Shown here piece after piece: positions 25,492 to 33,508 of a stretch of DNA of 59,635 bases. Each line of letters begins with the position of its first letter. Position 1 is the first letter of the stretch. The translations under genes and the position numbers were made by a program. Below the pieces are notes generated by a model that was not told the origin of the DNA, did not search any database, and saw nothing but the letters and a program-made list of their open reading frames with translations. This DNA comes from CAYLLN01 sp036496265 (GTDB lineage Bacteria > Planctomycetota > Planctomycetia > Pirellulales > Pirellulaceae), in NCBI GenBank assembly GCA_036496265.1, contig DASXLL010000056.1:1-59635 (forward strand), read 5' to 3'.

Positions 25492-26664
25492 TCATGCAGC
25501 GCGTCTTTCATCATGGATTCGCAGCGAAGGATGCGTATCCTTCAGCCCTTCGTCGATGATGGTTGTCAATTGCTTCGTCACCCGGCCCTCGCTTTCGAGT
25601 TTTGCGTTTTGCTGCTCCAGAACATGGGCCAGCTTCTGCAAAACATGCTGCAGCCCTTTCCAACCGGCGCTATCGATCCCGGTAGCCTCGCCGCCGCCAC
25701 CACCGAAGCTCGCCACCGGCTGACGCTGCATTGCCGCCGCAATCGCCGTTTGCACAACCGCTTCGATGTCTTTCGTCGGCGCACCCGCAGAGGCCGCCGG
25801 GGCTGCGCCCATTGCTCGCGAACCGTTTTGCGCTTGCTGAGATAGCGAGTTCGCGACTGATTTCAGGACTTCCGTCAATTGCTGAAACTGAATTGCTTGA
25901 GAAGCGGGCGGAGCAGTCTGCGGAACTATTTCGCCAGCCGTCGCCAGACTGACTTGCTTGTCGATCGTCGCCAGAACGAGCTGTTCCGCCTGTTCGAGGG
26001 CAAACTTGACTGCGACCAACACGATCGCCAGCCCCACGCTAAACGCAAAAAAATTGAACGCACCCGATAACCCTGCGGCTGCCCCAGCGAGAACATCGCC
26101 CGATGCTTCCGACGGCAATTTCTCGACGACTTTGGCAATCGCCAGAATCGTCGCCACGCTGCCAGAGCTCGGTATCGCCCAAGTCAACGTCCGCAGCAGA
26201 CCGTAATCGGCATGCAGCCGGTCGTAGCCGGCATCGGAGAGCTCTTTCAGATGCGTGGTCAGCGACGACGCGGAATCATGCCGCGCACAAAACTGCTGGG
26301 CGTCGTGCAAACGGCGAAAAAGCAGCGATCGTTTGCTCCACACGTCGTTCTCCAGGGCCTCTAAACGCTGTTGGAGAGGAGCTAGTTTCTCGTCATCGCC
26401 ATGAAGGCCATCGTTTTCAAAGCGCTGCCAAGCCCGGAACTGAATCGTCAAGCCAATGCAGCGAGTTACGAAGAACGCGACGGCAATTAAAAACAAAGTC
26501 GTGCAAACATAGCTCTCCCACTGTCCTGTCAATCGTTCGATGAGCCACGGCGGCAGCTTGAGCGTGGTTTTCTTTAGAGTCAAATGAAACGCACCCGACA
26601 CCAGCCCGCCCCACAAGATCGGCGAAGCCAAAAGACGAACCGCAATTTGATCAAGCCATTTCAT
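25492..26664 (-). CDS. Divergent MotA/TolQ/ExbB-like membrane protein
   Basis: 390 residues; ATG at 26664 with AGGAG eight bases upstream. Helices near residues 12-30 and 53-72 are followed by a charged helical region, then the paired helices WAIPSSGSVATILAIAKVV and GLSGAFNFFAFSVGLAIVLV, which match the pore helices of ExbB in spacing. A long cytoplasmic tail with Gln/Ala-rich and coiled-coil-like segments follows. The Glu and Thr expected in the third pore helix are absent. It may be a non-conducting partner of the ExbB encoded next (inference). It lies between the TonB-like stub and exbB on the same strand. Confidence 0.7.
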   Translation of the reverse strand: MKWLDQIAVRLLASPILWGGLVSGAFHLTLKKTTLKLPPWLIERLTGQWESYVCTTLFLIAVAFFVTRCIGLTIQFRAWQRFENDGLHGDDEKLAPLQQRLEALENDVWSKRSLLFRRLHDAQQFCARHDSASSLTTHLKELSDAGYDRLHADYGLLRTLTWAIPSSGSVATILAIAKVVEKLPSEASGDVLAGAAAGLSGAFNFFAFSVGLAIVLVAVKFALEQAEQLVLATIDKQVSLATAGEIVPQTAPPASQAIQFQQLTEVLKSVANSLSQQAQNGSRAMGAAPAASAGAPTKDIEAVVQTAIAAAMQRQPVASFGGGGGEATGIDSAGWKGLQHVLQKLAHVLEQQNAKLESEGRVTKQLTTIIDEGLKDTHPSLRIHDERRAA

Positions 26665-26727
26665 TCCTCAAACTCCTGCGATTACTTCCGTGAAAGCGTT
26701 TCAGTCGGACCGTTCCTGCTGCAATGC

Positions 26728-27060
26728 CTAACGTTCCGTTGGCGATTGCGGCCGACCGACCAGCGTCTCGATGTTCATTTCACAGAATTTGATCGGTCCC
26801 ACATCGATCGCCATCCGCGCCATCGCGGGCCTGGTCGGACTCTCCGGCACCGTCTCGGCTTGCGCCTTATTCGCCGACGAATGCCAAACCCAAGTGCCCG
26901 ACAACGCCACCGCAGCAGCGATATGAATCACAGCACTGAACACATAAAAGACCCGGCTACTCCCGCGCCCCGGGAGGGCGTCCGCCGGAGCCGCTTCCTC
27001 CGCCTGTTCCTCGTGCAGCAAGCCTGGTGGCTGCTGTTTCGAACGCAAGTTCAGATTCAT
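26728..27060 (-). CDS. Short TonB-like anchor protein
   Basis: 110 residues from ATG 27060, whose start overlaps the stop of the upstream ExbB-like gene by ATGA. A charged cytoplasmic N-terminus leads into one helix, VFYVFSAVIHIAAAVAL, where Ser42 and His46 reproduce the SxxxH spacing of the TonB transmembrane segment. About 50 periplasmic residues follow, including KFCEMNIETLVG, with no recognisable C-terminal TonB domain or Pro-rich spacer. It could be a minimal energy transducer or a regulator of the channel. Longer starts upstream (up to 27162) would lie within the neighbouring gene and are rejected. Confidence 0.65.
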   Translation of the reverse strand: MNLNLRSKQQPPGLLHEEQAEEAAPADALPGRGSSRVFYVFSAVIHIAAAVALSGTWVWHSSANKAQAETVPESPTRPAMARMAIDVGPIKFCEMNIETLVGRPQSPTER

Positions 27061-27743
27061 GCGGCGACCCTCCGCGTCTTGATGAATGGAGTTGAAGAAC
27101 CCGCGGCGGCCGGCGCCGCATTGGCCAACTGCGACAACACCAGCCGGGCGATGAATTCGCATTCCCGAACAATTCGCTGCACATGCACACTCAGCAGGCT
27201 TCGGGCGAGCCAGGCCGGAATGGCAACGAGCAGTCCGCCGATCGCCGGCGCCAGGGCCGGAAAAATCGCGGAATACGTCATCGCCTGACCGGCGGAATCT
27301 GAGTGCGCTGCCGCAGAATTTGCGATACCGATGGCCAGCAAGTCAAACAGTGAGCCCACGAATCCAATCAAGAGTGCGAGTCGCCCCAGCTCGTTGAGCA
27401 CGAGGAAAGTGTCTTCTAAAGCGGTTCGTTCTCGGGAAATTGCTGTGTCTAAAGCATGCCGCACCGCCGGCAGGCCGTTGCCCGACTCGAGCAATCCCGC
27501 CAATGCAACGCAGCACACGCTGGCGTCCGTCTGTTGGCACAGCGACTCCGCTCGTCGCCAGTCCGCGGCGCGCAGCAATGGCAAGAGTTCCTTCGCGAAA
27601 TTGTCCGTGTTATGAAAGCGCCGCAAAAACAGCCAAATTCGCTGACCAATCGTTCCGATGCTGATAATGCTGAGCAGAAACAACGCTCCTAGCGCGGCTT
27701 CGCCGCCAAACGGAGCAAGCTGCCTTAGCATGTGGTGAATCAT
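27057..27743 (-). CDS. ExbB/TolQ-like protein lacking the pore glutamate
   Basis: 228 residues with three helices in ExbB order: ALGALFLLSIISIGTIGQ near residue 18, then LGRLALLIGFVGSLFDLLA and FPALAPAIGGLLVAIPAW. The IPAW end aligns with IPAV of ExbB, which puts Pro where the essential Glu should be and Ala where Thr should be. It is the first gene of cluster B and is translationally coupled to the TonB-like stub. It may be a structural or regulatory subunit rather than a proton channel. Upstream (27744-27919) there are 176 bases without a gene. Confidence 0.75.
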   Translation of the reverse strand: MIHHMLRQLAPFGGEAALGALFLLSIISIGTIGQRIWLFLRRFHNTDNFAKELLPLLRAADWRRAESLCQQTDASVCCVALAGLLESGNGLPAVRHALDTAISRERTALEDTFLVLNELGRLALLIGFVGSLFDLLAIGIANSAAAHSDSAGQAMTYSAIFPALAPAIGGLLVAIPAWLARSLLSVHVQRIVRECEFIARLVLSQLANAAPAAAGSSTPFIKTRRVAA

Positions 27744-27919
27744 GAGACGCGGCGGCGCGTGTGCGTTGCCTGCCGTGCTATGGACGCGATACGAAGCGGC
27801 GGTTTATCCCTAAATCACGTGACTGCGCCCAGGTCGATGTGACGCCAGCCAGATGAGAATTGCGTTAAGTGCAGTCACGCCAGCAGAAGACAGCTTGGCG
27901 CCAATGCGTTTAATAATAG

Positions 27920-28978
27920 CTAGCAGCGGCTCGCCACGGCGTCGCCCATCTGCTGGCAAGAAAGCTTTCCGCCGAGGTCGGCCGTTTTGCACTCGTCCGC
28001 TAGCGTCTTTTCGACGGCGCTGCGAATCCGCTTGGCTGCGGCGGGAAATTGCAGGTGATCGAGCATCATCGCGGCGCTGAGGATGGCGGCGATGGGATTG
28101 GCGATGCCGCGGCCGGCGATGTCGGGGGCCGAGCCGTGAACGGGCTCGAACATTGAGGGAAACTTGCGTTCGGGGTTCGTGTTGGTGCTGGGGGCGAGGC
28201 CGAGGCCACCGCCGAGAACGCCGCCCAGGTCGGTGAGGAGGTCGCCGAAGAGGTTGGAGGCGACAATCACGTCGAACTTTTCCGGCCAGCGAACGAGGTT
28301 CATGATCAGCGCGTCACAGTGTTGCCGCTGAGCAGTCACGTCAGCGTATTGCGGGCGGAGTTCTTCGAGCGTCTCGTCCCAGAGGACGTAGGCGTAGCGT
28401 TGGGCGTTGCTTTTGGTGGCCATCGTGAGCTGGCGGCGGCGGGTGCGGGCGAGCTCGAAGCCGTAGCGGAGGATGCGTTCAACGCCTTTGCGCGTGTGCA
28501 GAGCGGTCTGAACCGCCACCTCATCGGGCGTGCCGCGTTTCAGCCGGCCACCGTTATCGACGTATTCCCCTTCGCTGTTTTCGCGGATGACGACGAAGTC
28601 GATCTCCGCCGGACCCTTGCCGGCCAGCAGGCTCTTCACGCCCGGATAGAGCTTGCTCGGGCGGACGCAGGCATATTGATCGAACGTCTGGCGAATTTTG
28701 ACGAGCGGGGCCAGCGTGATGTGGTCCGGGACCAGGTCCGGCCAACCGACGGCACCGAGGAGTATCGCGTCAAACGGCCGGAGGACGTCAATAAAATTCT
28801 CCGGAACGACGTCGCCGTGCTGCTTGTAGTAATCGACGCCCCACGACAAATGCGTCAGATCAAGCTTGAACGAGCCATCGAGCTCCTGCACGCGGCTGAG
28901 GACTTTCACCGCTTCCGCGGTAACTTCGGGTCCGATACCGTCGCCCGGATAGACGGCGATTTTGAGGTTCTTGGTCAT
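27920..28978 (-). CDS. 3-isopropylmalate / tartrate / D-malate dehydrogenase family protein
   Basis: About 352 residues from ATG 28978. It is an NAD-dependent beta-decarboxylating dehydrogenase: YPGDGIGPEV at the N-terminus, RENSEGEY (substrate and metal region) near residue 140, NLFGDLLTDLGGVLGGGLG carrying the metal-binding Asp residues, and the GSAPDIAGRGIANPIA NAD segment. The RENSEGEYVDNGGR context is closer to tartrate or D-malate dehydrogenases than to classical LeuB, so leuB is not assigned. The gene stands alone, not beside other leu genes. A heptamer repeat lies just upstream (28995-29029). Confidence 0.9.
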   Translation of the reverse strand: MTKNLKIAVYPGDGIGPEVTAEAVKVLSRVQELDGSFKLDLTHLSWGVDYYKQHGDVVPENFIDVLRPFDAILLGAVGWPDLVPDHITLAPLVKIRQTFDQYACVRPSKLYPGVKSLLAGKGPAEIDFVVIRENSEGEYVDNGGRLKRGTPDEVAVQTALHTRKGVERILRYGFELARTRRRQLTMATKSNAQRYAYVLWDETLEELRPQYADVTAQRQHCDALIMNLVRWPEKFDVIVASNLFGDLLTDLGGVLGGGLGLAPSTNTNPERKFPSMFEPVHGSAPDIAGRGIANPIAAILSAAMMLDHLQFPAAAKRIRSAVEKTLADECKTADLGGKLSCQQMGDAVASRC

Positions 28979-28994
28979 GGGGGTATTAGACCAA

Positions 28995-29029
28995 GAAGCG
29001 AGGGAGTCGGGAGTGGGCGGTAGGCAGAA
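28995..29029. repeat. Heptamer tandem repeat upstream of the dehydrogenase
   Basis: Units GAAGCGA, GGGAGTC, GGGAGTG, GGCGGTA, GGCAGAA in a row, each seven bases. It fills most of the gap between the dehydrogenase start and the small antitoxin-like gene. Confidence 0.6.
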
Positions 29030-29040
29030 GAGCCGACGCC

Positions 29041-29241
29041 TCATCGATCGGTACAGCGGCCTTCGCGCAGGTCCTGCCGCGCCTCTTCAGCAAGCCAATT
29101 CAAGCGGCCGGAGACAACGTCTGCCTCGAACTGCCGATCCCATTCGGCCGCGTCGTACTCGGCGAACCAAGCGCGAAACGAGGCGCGGTCATCTTCGGAC
29201 AACTTCCGAACGGCTTCTTCGATTTCTTGCACCGTGCTCAT
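29041..29241 (-). CDS. Small antitoxin-like protein (orphan)
   Basis: 66 residues, MSTVQEIEEAVRKLSEDD at the start, then a FRAWFAEYDAAEWDRQFE core and a REGRCTDR end. This pattern matches short antitoxins that are normally followed, with overlap, by a RelE/ParE-type toxin (family knowledge, matched by eye). No toxin frame follows here: the next 60 bases are a heptamer repeat and then the dehydrogenase. It may be a solitary antitoxin left after toxin loss, or one that acts in trans. The length and start are well supported; the function is inferred. Confidence 0.7.
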   Translation of the reverse strand: MSTVQEIEEAVRKLSEDDRASFRAWFAEYDAAEWDRQFEADVVSGRLNWLAEEARQDLREGRCTDR

Positions 29242-29336
29242 ACCAGAAGATTACCCCTCGATAATCAACAATTCAAGCGCGATTTCAACGGAGCGGCTGA
29301 GTCGGGAGGAGCGAGGCGGCAGTCTCGCGTTAGTGC

Positions 29337-29360
29337 GTTACGAGGGAGGACCCTCGTAAC
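29337..29360. repeat. Palindrome at the 3' end of the protease gene
   Basis: Perfect 10-bp arms GTTACGAGGG/CCCTCGTAAC with a 4-base loop, seven bases after the protease stop. It could help termination but has no T-run on the minus strand; it also looks like the other dispersed palindromes. Confidence 0.6.
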
Positions 29361-29367
29361 CAGAGTC

Positions 29368-30831
29368 TTACTCTGCTTCTTCCTCGTGGTACCGTTCTTT
29401 CTGGCCGCTGCCGAAGCGGAGGAAGAGAATGACGACAGAAAGCGTGCCGATGATGGCGAGGACGGTTTTGGTTTGATCGTAGAGCGTGGGGCCGCTGAGG
29501 CGGTTCCAGATGGCGAGCGCGAGCTCGGAGGGTTCGGCGTGGTGCAAGTCGGTCGAGGGCGCGTCGTCGCGCGGACGGGGCTCGAGCGAGGTGAAGGACG
29601 TGGCGGGGCCGGAATCGAACGAGTGGTGGTTGTCGCCGGTTAACGTCGAGGGAGTGAGGTCATGCTGGCTGGGCGAGACGGCAACGCGAGGATCGACATC
29701 CGGAGCGCCGAAGGGCGATTTGCTGGGGCCGAAACGCGTGGCGGATTCGTTTTTCGCGGGCGGCGAGAGGAGCGGATCGAAGGGTTGCGTGACGGCGGGC
29801 GTCATCGCCAGCGAATTCGGTGGTGGTTCGCGAGGCGGAGATTCACGCAGGGCGGTTGCCTGTGGCAGCGCTGGAGAAATCGGCGGGGGAGGTGAATGAA
29901 AGCCGCTGCCTGCTGTGGACGGGTTTGGCGAGCCGCTGGCAGCAAGCGAGTTGGAAGAAACACCATCGCTGCCCGGCGCGCCGCCGGGGACGACGGTGCC
30001 GAGGAATTGCAGAACGCGTCCGCCATAGCTGCCGGAGGTGTAGCCTGGGCCGGAGCCGAAGAGGACGCCTGCCAATTCGCCGCGCTGGTTGAGAATGGGT
30101 CCGCCGGAGTCGCCCTGCCGCGCCTCGGTGGCGAGCTCGACCATTTCATGCGGAAAATCGACGCCGGGGGCGAGATATTGCGTACACCGACCACTGGCCA
30201 TTCGCCAATCGCCGCTGCCATAGCCGCCGATCGTCAGCGATTCCCCCGGCTGCGGCGCTACCGCTGTTACGGGAATCGGTGAAACTCGCGGCCGATAGAT
30301 GCTCAGCGCCGCAAGGTCCCAATCCTTGTCCGTTTTCACAACTTCGGCTGGCGATTTGAACCCGTCAGGAAATTCGACGGTGATCTGCCCGGCGGCATCG
30401 CGGACGACATGCCAGTTGCTGACGACGAGACCGAACTGGCCGCGAGCATCGATCAGCGTGCCGCTGCCGTAGGAGATGCCGTCTTTTTCGGGGACGACAA
30501 TGCGAGCGACGGCCGGAAGTGCGGAGGATTGCGGAGTGCGGAATGCGGAGCTCGGAACGCCGGGCTGAGCCGAACCAGCGCCTGGAACGCCGCTTTGAGC
30601 GACAGTTCGCGGACTTCCAACGCCTGAACTCTGACCGCTATATCCCGGCGCCTTCGGTCCGGGCATTTGCCGGATCGGAAATTGGGCGCGGGCGGGCGCA
30701 ATGCTCGTGGCAAAAAAAATCGAGGCAGCGAGGACCAGAAATCCCGCCGATAATCGGTGCGCGCGGATAAACCGCAGACAGCCGGGGCTGTTGGCACAGA
30801 CCCAATAATGGGAAACCGGGGGGCTGGACAC
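29368..30831 (-). CDS. Membrane-anchored trypsin-like serine protease
   Basis: 487 residues. A hydrophobic leader (about 28-48, ending APARAQ) precedes a trypsin-like domain whose triad is readable: His141 (VVSNWHVVRD), Asp172 (DKDWDLAAL) and Ser242 (RQGDSGGPIL). A Pro/Ser-rich region of about 150 residues and one C-terminal helix (AIIGTLSVVILFLRF) follow, so the protein is probably held in the cytoplasmic membrane by its C-terminus with the protease outside (topology inferred). There is no PDZ domain, unlike DegP/HtrA. A heptamer repeat at 30516-30557 encodes a Ser/Ala/Phe linker (residues about 93-106) just before the catalytic domain. Confidence 0.88.
   Translation of the reverse strand: MSSPPVSHYWVCANSPGCLRFIRAHRLSAGFLVLAASIFFATSIAPARAQFPIRQMPGPKAPGYSGQSSGVGSPRTVAQSGVPGAGSAQPGVPSSAFRTPQSSALPAVARIVVPEKDGISYGSGTLIDARGQFGLVVSNWHVVRDAAGQITVEFPDGFKSPAEVVKTDKDWDLAALSIYRPRVSPIPVTAVAPQPGESLTIGGYGSGDWRMASGRCTQYLAPGVDFPHEMVELATEARQGDSGGPILNQRGELAGVLFGSGPGYTSGSYGGRVLQFLGTVVPGGAPGSDGVSSNSLAASGSPNPSTAGSGFHSPPPPISPALPQATALRESPPREPPPNSLAMTPAVTQPFDPLLSPPAKNESATRFGPSKSPFGAPDVDPRVAVSPSQHDLTPSTLTGDNHHSFDSGPATSFTSLEPRPRDDAPSTDLHHAEPSELALAIWNRLSGPTLYDQTKTVLAIIGTLSVVILFLRFGSGQKERYHEEEAE
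30516..30557. repeat. In-frame heptamer repeat in the protease gene
   Basis: Units TGCGGAG, TGCGGAA, TGCGGAG, CTCGGAA at 30530-30557, with looser units before. This is the same family as in lhr (5093-5127). It encodes a linker between leader and catalytic domain. Confidence 0.75.
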
Positions 30832-31136
30832 TTCGCACCTCGAAAACCGCCACGCGAGGTGACACGGAAGCTAAAGCTATAGCCACAGAGCGAAGGTTCG
30901 GAGTCCATCGCCCTGCTCGGAGTTGGCCGCACATCGAGCGTCCGTGCACTGTGTTCATCGACGCAGTGCTGTCATGGCTACAACATCGCGAACACCGGTG
31001 TACCTGGCAGGCGCAACCGGCGCTCATGCGTTTGCCAGGCAGGTTCGGCACGGGTGTAATAAGCGGCTGCGAAATGCCCCATCATGCGAGGGGTGAGCGG
31101 CGTCGTCTCGTCTCGCGACACCAAGGCGATAAGCGG
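30832..31136. other. Intergenic gap with one imperfect hairpin
   Basis: About 305 bases without a supported gene. At 31003-31039 two 13-base arms (CCTGGCAGGCGCA and TGCGTTTGCCAGG) pair with two mismatches. I see nothing else; promoters for the protease may lie here. Confidence 0.5.
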
Positions 31137-31766
31137 TTAGCGATGGGCGTGGCCACTTGAATGGCCGCCTGGCGAAGTGTGCGAGAGATGCGTTTGATTT
31201 CCCGAATGGCCGCCAGCCGCGGGTGTCGGATGGGCCGTGGACTGGCCGGCCGCAGCGGTGGCGTTGCCATTACCGCCTTGTAGCGATCGATTTTGCTGCT
31301 TGTGCTGCAGCATCTCTTCGGCCTTGGCAAGCAGTTGAGGATTGTTCGATTGTTTGGCCCGTTGAAGCAACTGCAATGCTTCCTCCATTTTCAGCCGGCG
31401 GAGTTCCTGTTCGAGATGGTGGATTTGGGCCAATTCGCCGGCGAGTGGCGAGGATCCGCCGGTGAGCGAATTCGTGTTGGTCGCGCCGGAAGTTGCGCCA
31501 GAAGTATTGATCGCTGAGGAACTTCCGCTGGTGCTGGTTGTACCGGTTGAGGAGTTTGGATTCAGACTCGACACATTGGGACGATTGGCCGCAGGGGTGC
31601 CCGGCATAAAACCGTTGGCGTTGCCGGCATGAACTGGCGCGTTCGGATGGCCGCCGCTATGATCGCCGGCGTGGCTGCCGCCGCCCGGTCCGTGGGCGTT
31701 GGCGTTATTCGCGGAAAGGAAAAGGCACACGGAAAAGCAGGCCGCGGCAGACAGGATGAAGCGCAT
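31137..31766 (-). CDS. Secreted His/Gly/Ser-rich low-complexity protein
   Basis: About 209 residues from ATG 31766 (a later start than the longest frame, giving a clean signal peptide ending NNANA). The mature protein begins with HGPGGGSHAGDHSGGH and ends with a His/Ser/Gly-rich tail, with a helical middle (ELAQIHHLEQELRRLKMEEAL). The many His residues could bind metal ions (inference). I do not recognise the family. It is a single gene; the next one on this strand begins 186 bases upstream. Confidence 0.65.
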   Translation of the reverse strand: MRFILSAAACFSVCLFLSANNANAHGPGGGSHAGDHSGGHPNAPVHAGNANGFMPGTPAANRPNVSSLNPNSSTGTTSTSGSSSAINTSGATSGATNTNSLTGGSSPLAGELAQIHHLEQELRRLKMEEALQLLQRAKQSNNPQLLAKAEEMLQHKQQNRSLQGGNGNATAAAGQSTAHPTPAAGGHSGNQTHLSHTSPGGHSSGHAHR

Positions 31767-31952
31767 GGTCGGTTCCTCGCCAAGATGTGAATCAAGATGC
31801 AAATCGAAGGTGGCTAATCAAAACCTTATGTCGCTTCGCGGCTGTCGGCCTGCCGAAGCAGCCATCCTGACGAAAGAGTCATGCGGCAATTTGGCAACAG
31901 GGGTCCCGACCGTGTACCGGATCGAACGGTTGTTCCGGCAGAGACGCGATCG

Positions 31953-32258
31953 TTAGTTGACGTAAGAATCGAACACTCGGACTCGCTCCCAGTTTGGCTT
32001 GTTCTCTGCGATGAATTCGTTGTGTCGCGGCGCGATTTGGTAGGCGTCATGGGCCTCGCGGCTATCAAAGACGACCTGCAAAGCCACATCGAAATCCGTC
32101 TGATTCACCGGCCGCGTCAGATCGGGCACGACCGTGCCGGCGGCAAAGAAGACTTCGCCCGGATGGCCCTTGAGATATTTCTGACAGGCCTGGACCATCT
32201 TTTCGATCGCCGCTGGCGAGCGGTCCTTGAGCGTGAAATAGACCATGTGGGCGAGCAT
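31953..32258 (-). CDS. Dabb (stress-responsive A/B barrel) protein
   Basis: 101 residues from ATG 32258, which has AAGAGG seven bases upstream; the longer frame runs into Pro/Ser-rich repeat sequence and is rejected. MLAHMVYFTLKDRSPAAIEKMV and DFDVALQVVFDSREAHDAYQ match the dimeric alpha+beta barrel of the Dabb family, whose members are small, poorly characterised cytoplasmic proteins. It is divergent from the beta-propeller gene, 137 bp away. Confidence 0.87.
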   Translation of the reverse strand: MLAHMVYFTLKDRSPAAIEKMVQACQKYLKGHPGEVFFAAGTVVPDLTRPVNQTDFDVALQVVFDSREAHDAYQIAPRHNEFIAENKPNWERVRVFDSYVN

Positions 32259-32395
32259 TCGATACCTCTTGTCGGGACGTGGTTGTGTGGTGTTGAGTGG
32301 TCCATAATAGGGAAACGACGGCGGGGCCAAGAGAGGGGGAGTGGGCGAGAGGGAGAGTGGGGGAACTGGACTTCTAGACTTCAAGGGGTTTGGTG

Positions 32396-33508
32396 ATGCG
32401 AAAGTCAACAATGAGACTGTGGCTGGTGTCGGTGTTGGCGCTGGTTGCGAGTGTTCCGCTGTGCGTATTCGGAGCGCCGAAAGATGGTCGCTATTTATAT
32501 GTTGTCTGTCCTGGGATTCGGAATTATTTGGAGTTCGGCGGGGCCGGGGTTTTGGTCTTCGATATCGACAACGGCCACAAGCTGGTCAAGCGGATCGCGA
32601 CGCAGGCGAGCCGCGAGGAGAAGCCGGACAATATCAAGGGCGTTTGCGCGAGCGCGGCGACGCAGCGGCTGTATTTCACGACGACGAAAAAGATTTACTG
32701 CGTCGATTTGGCGAGCGAGCAGACCCTGTGGGAGAAGTCGCCGCCGAATGGAACGGACCGAATGTCGATCACGCCGGACGGCAAGATCATTTATGTGCCG
32801 TCGTTTGAGAAAGACACCTGGAACGTGCTCGACGCGGCGAGCGGGGATTTGATTCGGGAAATTGAAACGAAGAGCGGCGCCCACAACACGGTAGTCAGTC
32901 GCGACGGGCAGCGGATGTATCTGGGCGGGTTGAAATCGCCGATGTTGTTCGTCGCGGACACAAAAACGCACGAAATCGTGCAGAAGGTCGGCCCATTCGC
33001 GGGTGCGATTCGACCGTTCGTCGTCAATGGCAAGCGGACACGGGCGTATGTCTGCGTCAACGATTGTCTGGGCTTCGAAATCGGCGATCTCACGACGGAC
33101 AAAAAGCTGCACCGTGTCGAAGTTCAGGGCTTCGAGCGCGGAGCAGTGAAGCGCCATGGGTGCCCGAGCCATGGAATCGGTCTGACACCGGATGAAAAGG
33201 AAGTTTGGGTAGTCGATGCCTACAACCAGCGGGTGCATGTGTTCGACAATACTGTCGAGCCGCCGAAGCAGAAGGAAAGCATCGCCGTGCGCGAGCAGCC
33301 AGGCTGGGTGACGTTCAGCCTCGACGGCAAGCTCGGCTATCCATCAACGGGCGAAGTGATCGAAACCACGACGAAGAAAATCGTGACGGCGCTCGCCGAC
33401 GAAATGGGCCGGGAAGTCCACAGCGAGAAGATGGTCGAAATCCAGTGGCGCGGTGGCAAGGCGATCGCTGTCGGCGATCAATTCGGCGTCGGCCGCGTTG
33501 GGCCTTAA
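32396..33508 (+). CDS. Secreted beta-propeller (YVTN/YncE-like) protein
   Basis: About 370 residues. ATG 32396 follows AAGGGG; the first 28 residues form a signal peptide (LWLVSVLALVASVPLCVFGA). The rest shows repeated blade patterns (RMSITPDGKIIYVPSFEKDT, HNTVVSRDGQRMYLGGLKS, VTFSLDGKLGYPSTGE), typical of lactonase-like or YVTN propellers found as exported proteins. No catalytic motif is visible. Its stop (TAA at 33506-33508) shares a TTAA with the stop of the convergent receiver-like gene. Codons end in G much more often than in the neighbouring C-ending genes. Confidence 0.85.
   Translation: MRKSTMRLWLVSVLALVASVPLCVFGAPKDGRYLYVVCPGIRNYLEFGGAGVLVFDIDNGHKLVKRIATQASREEKPDNIKGVCASAATQRLYFTTTKKIYCVDLASEQTLWEKSPPNGTDRMSITPDGKIIYVPSFEKDTWNVLDAASGDLIREIETKSGAHNTVVSRDGQRMYLGGLKSPMLFVADTKTHEIVQKVGPFAGAIRPFVVNGKRTRAYVCVNDCLGFEIGDLTTDKKLHRVEVQGFERGAVKRHGCPSHGIGLTPDEKEVWVVDAYNQRVHVFDNTVEPPKQKESIAVREQPGWVTFSLDGKLGYPSTGEVIETTTKKIVTALADEMGREVHSEKMVEIQWRGGKAIAVGDQFGVGRVGP

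Noticed and set aside
29337..29360. Perfect palindrome as a rho-independent terminator of the protease gene
   Set aside because: No T-run follows on the minus strand; listed only as a repeat.
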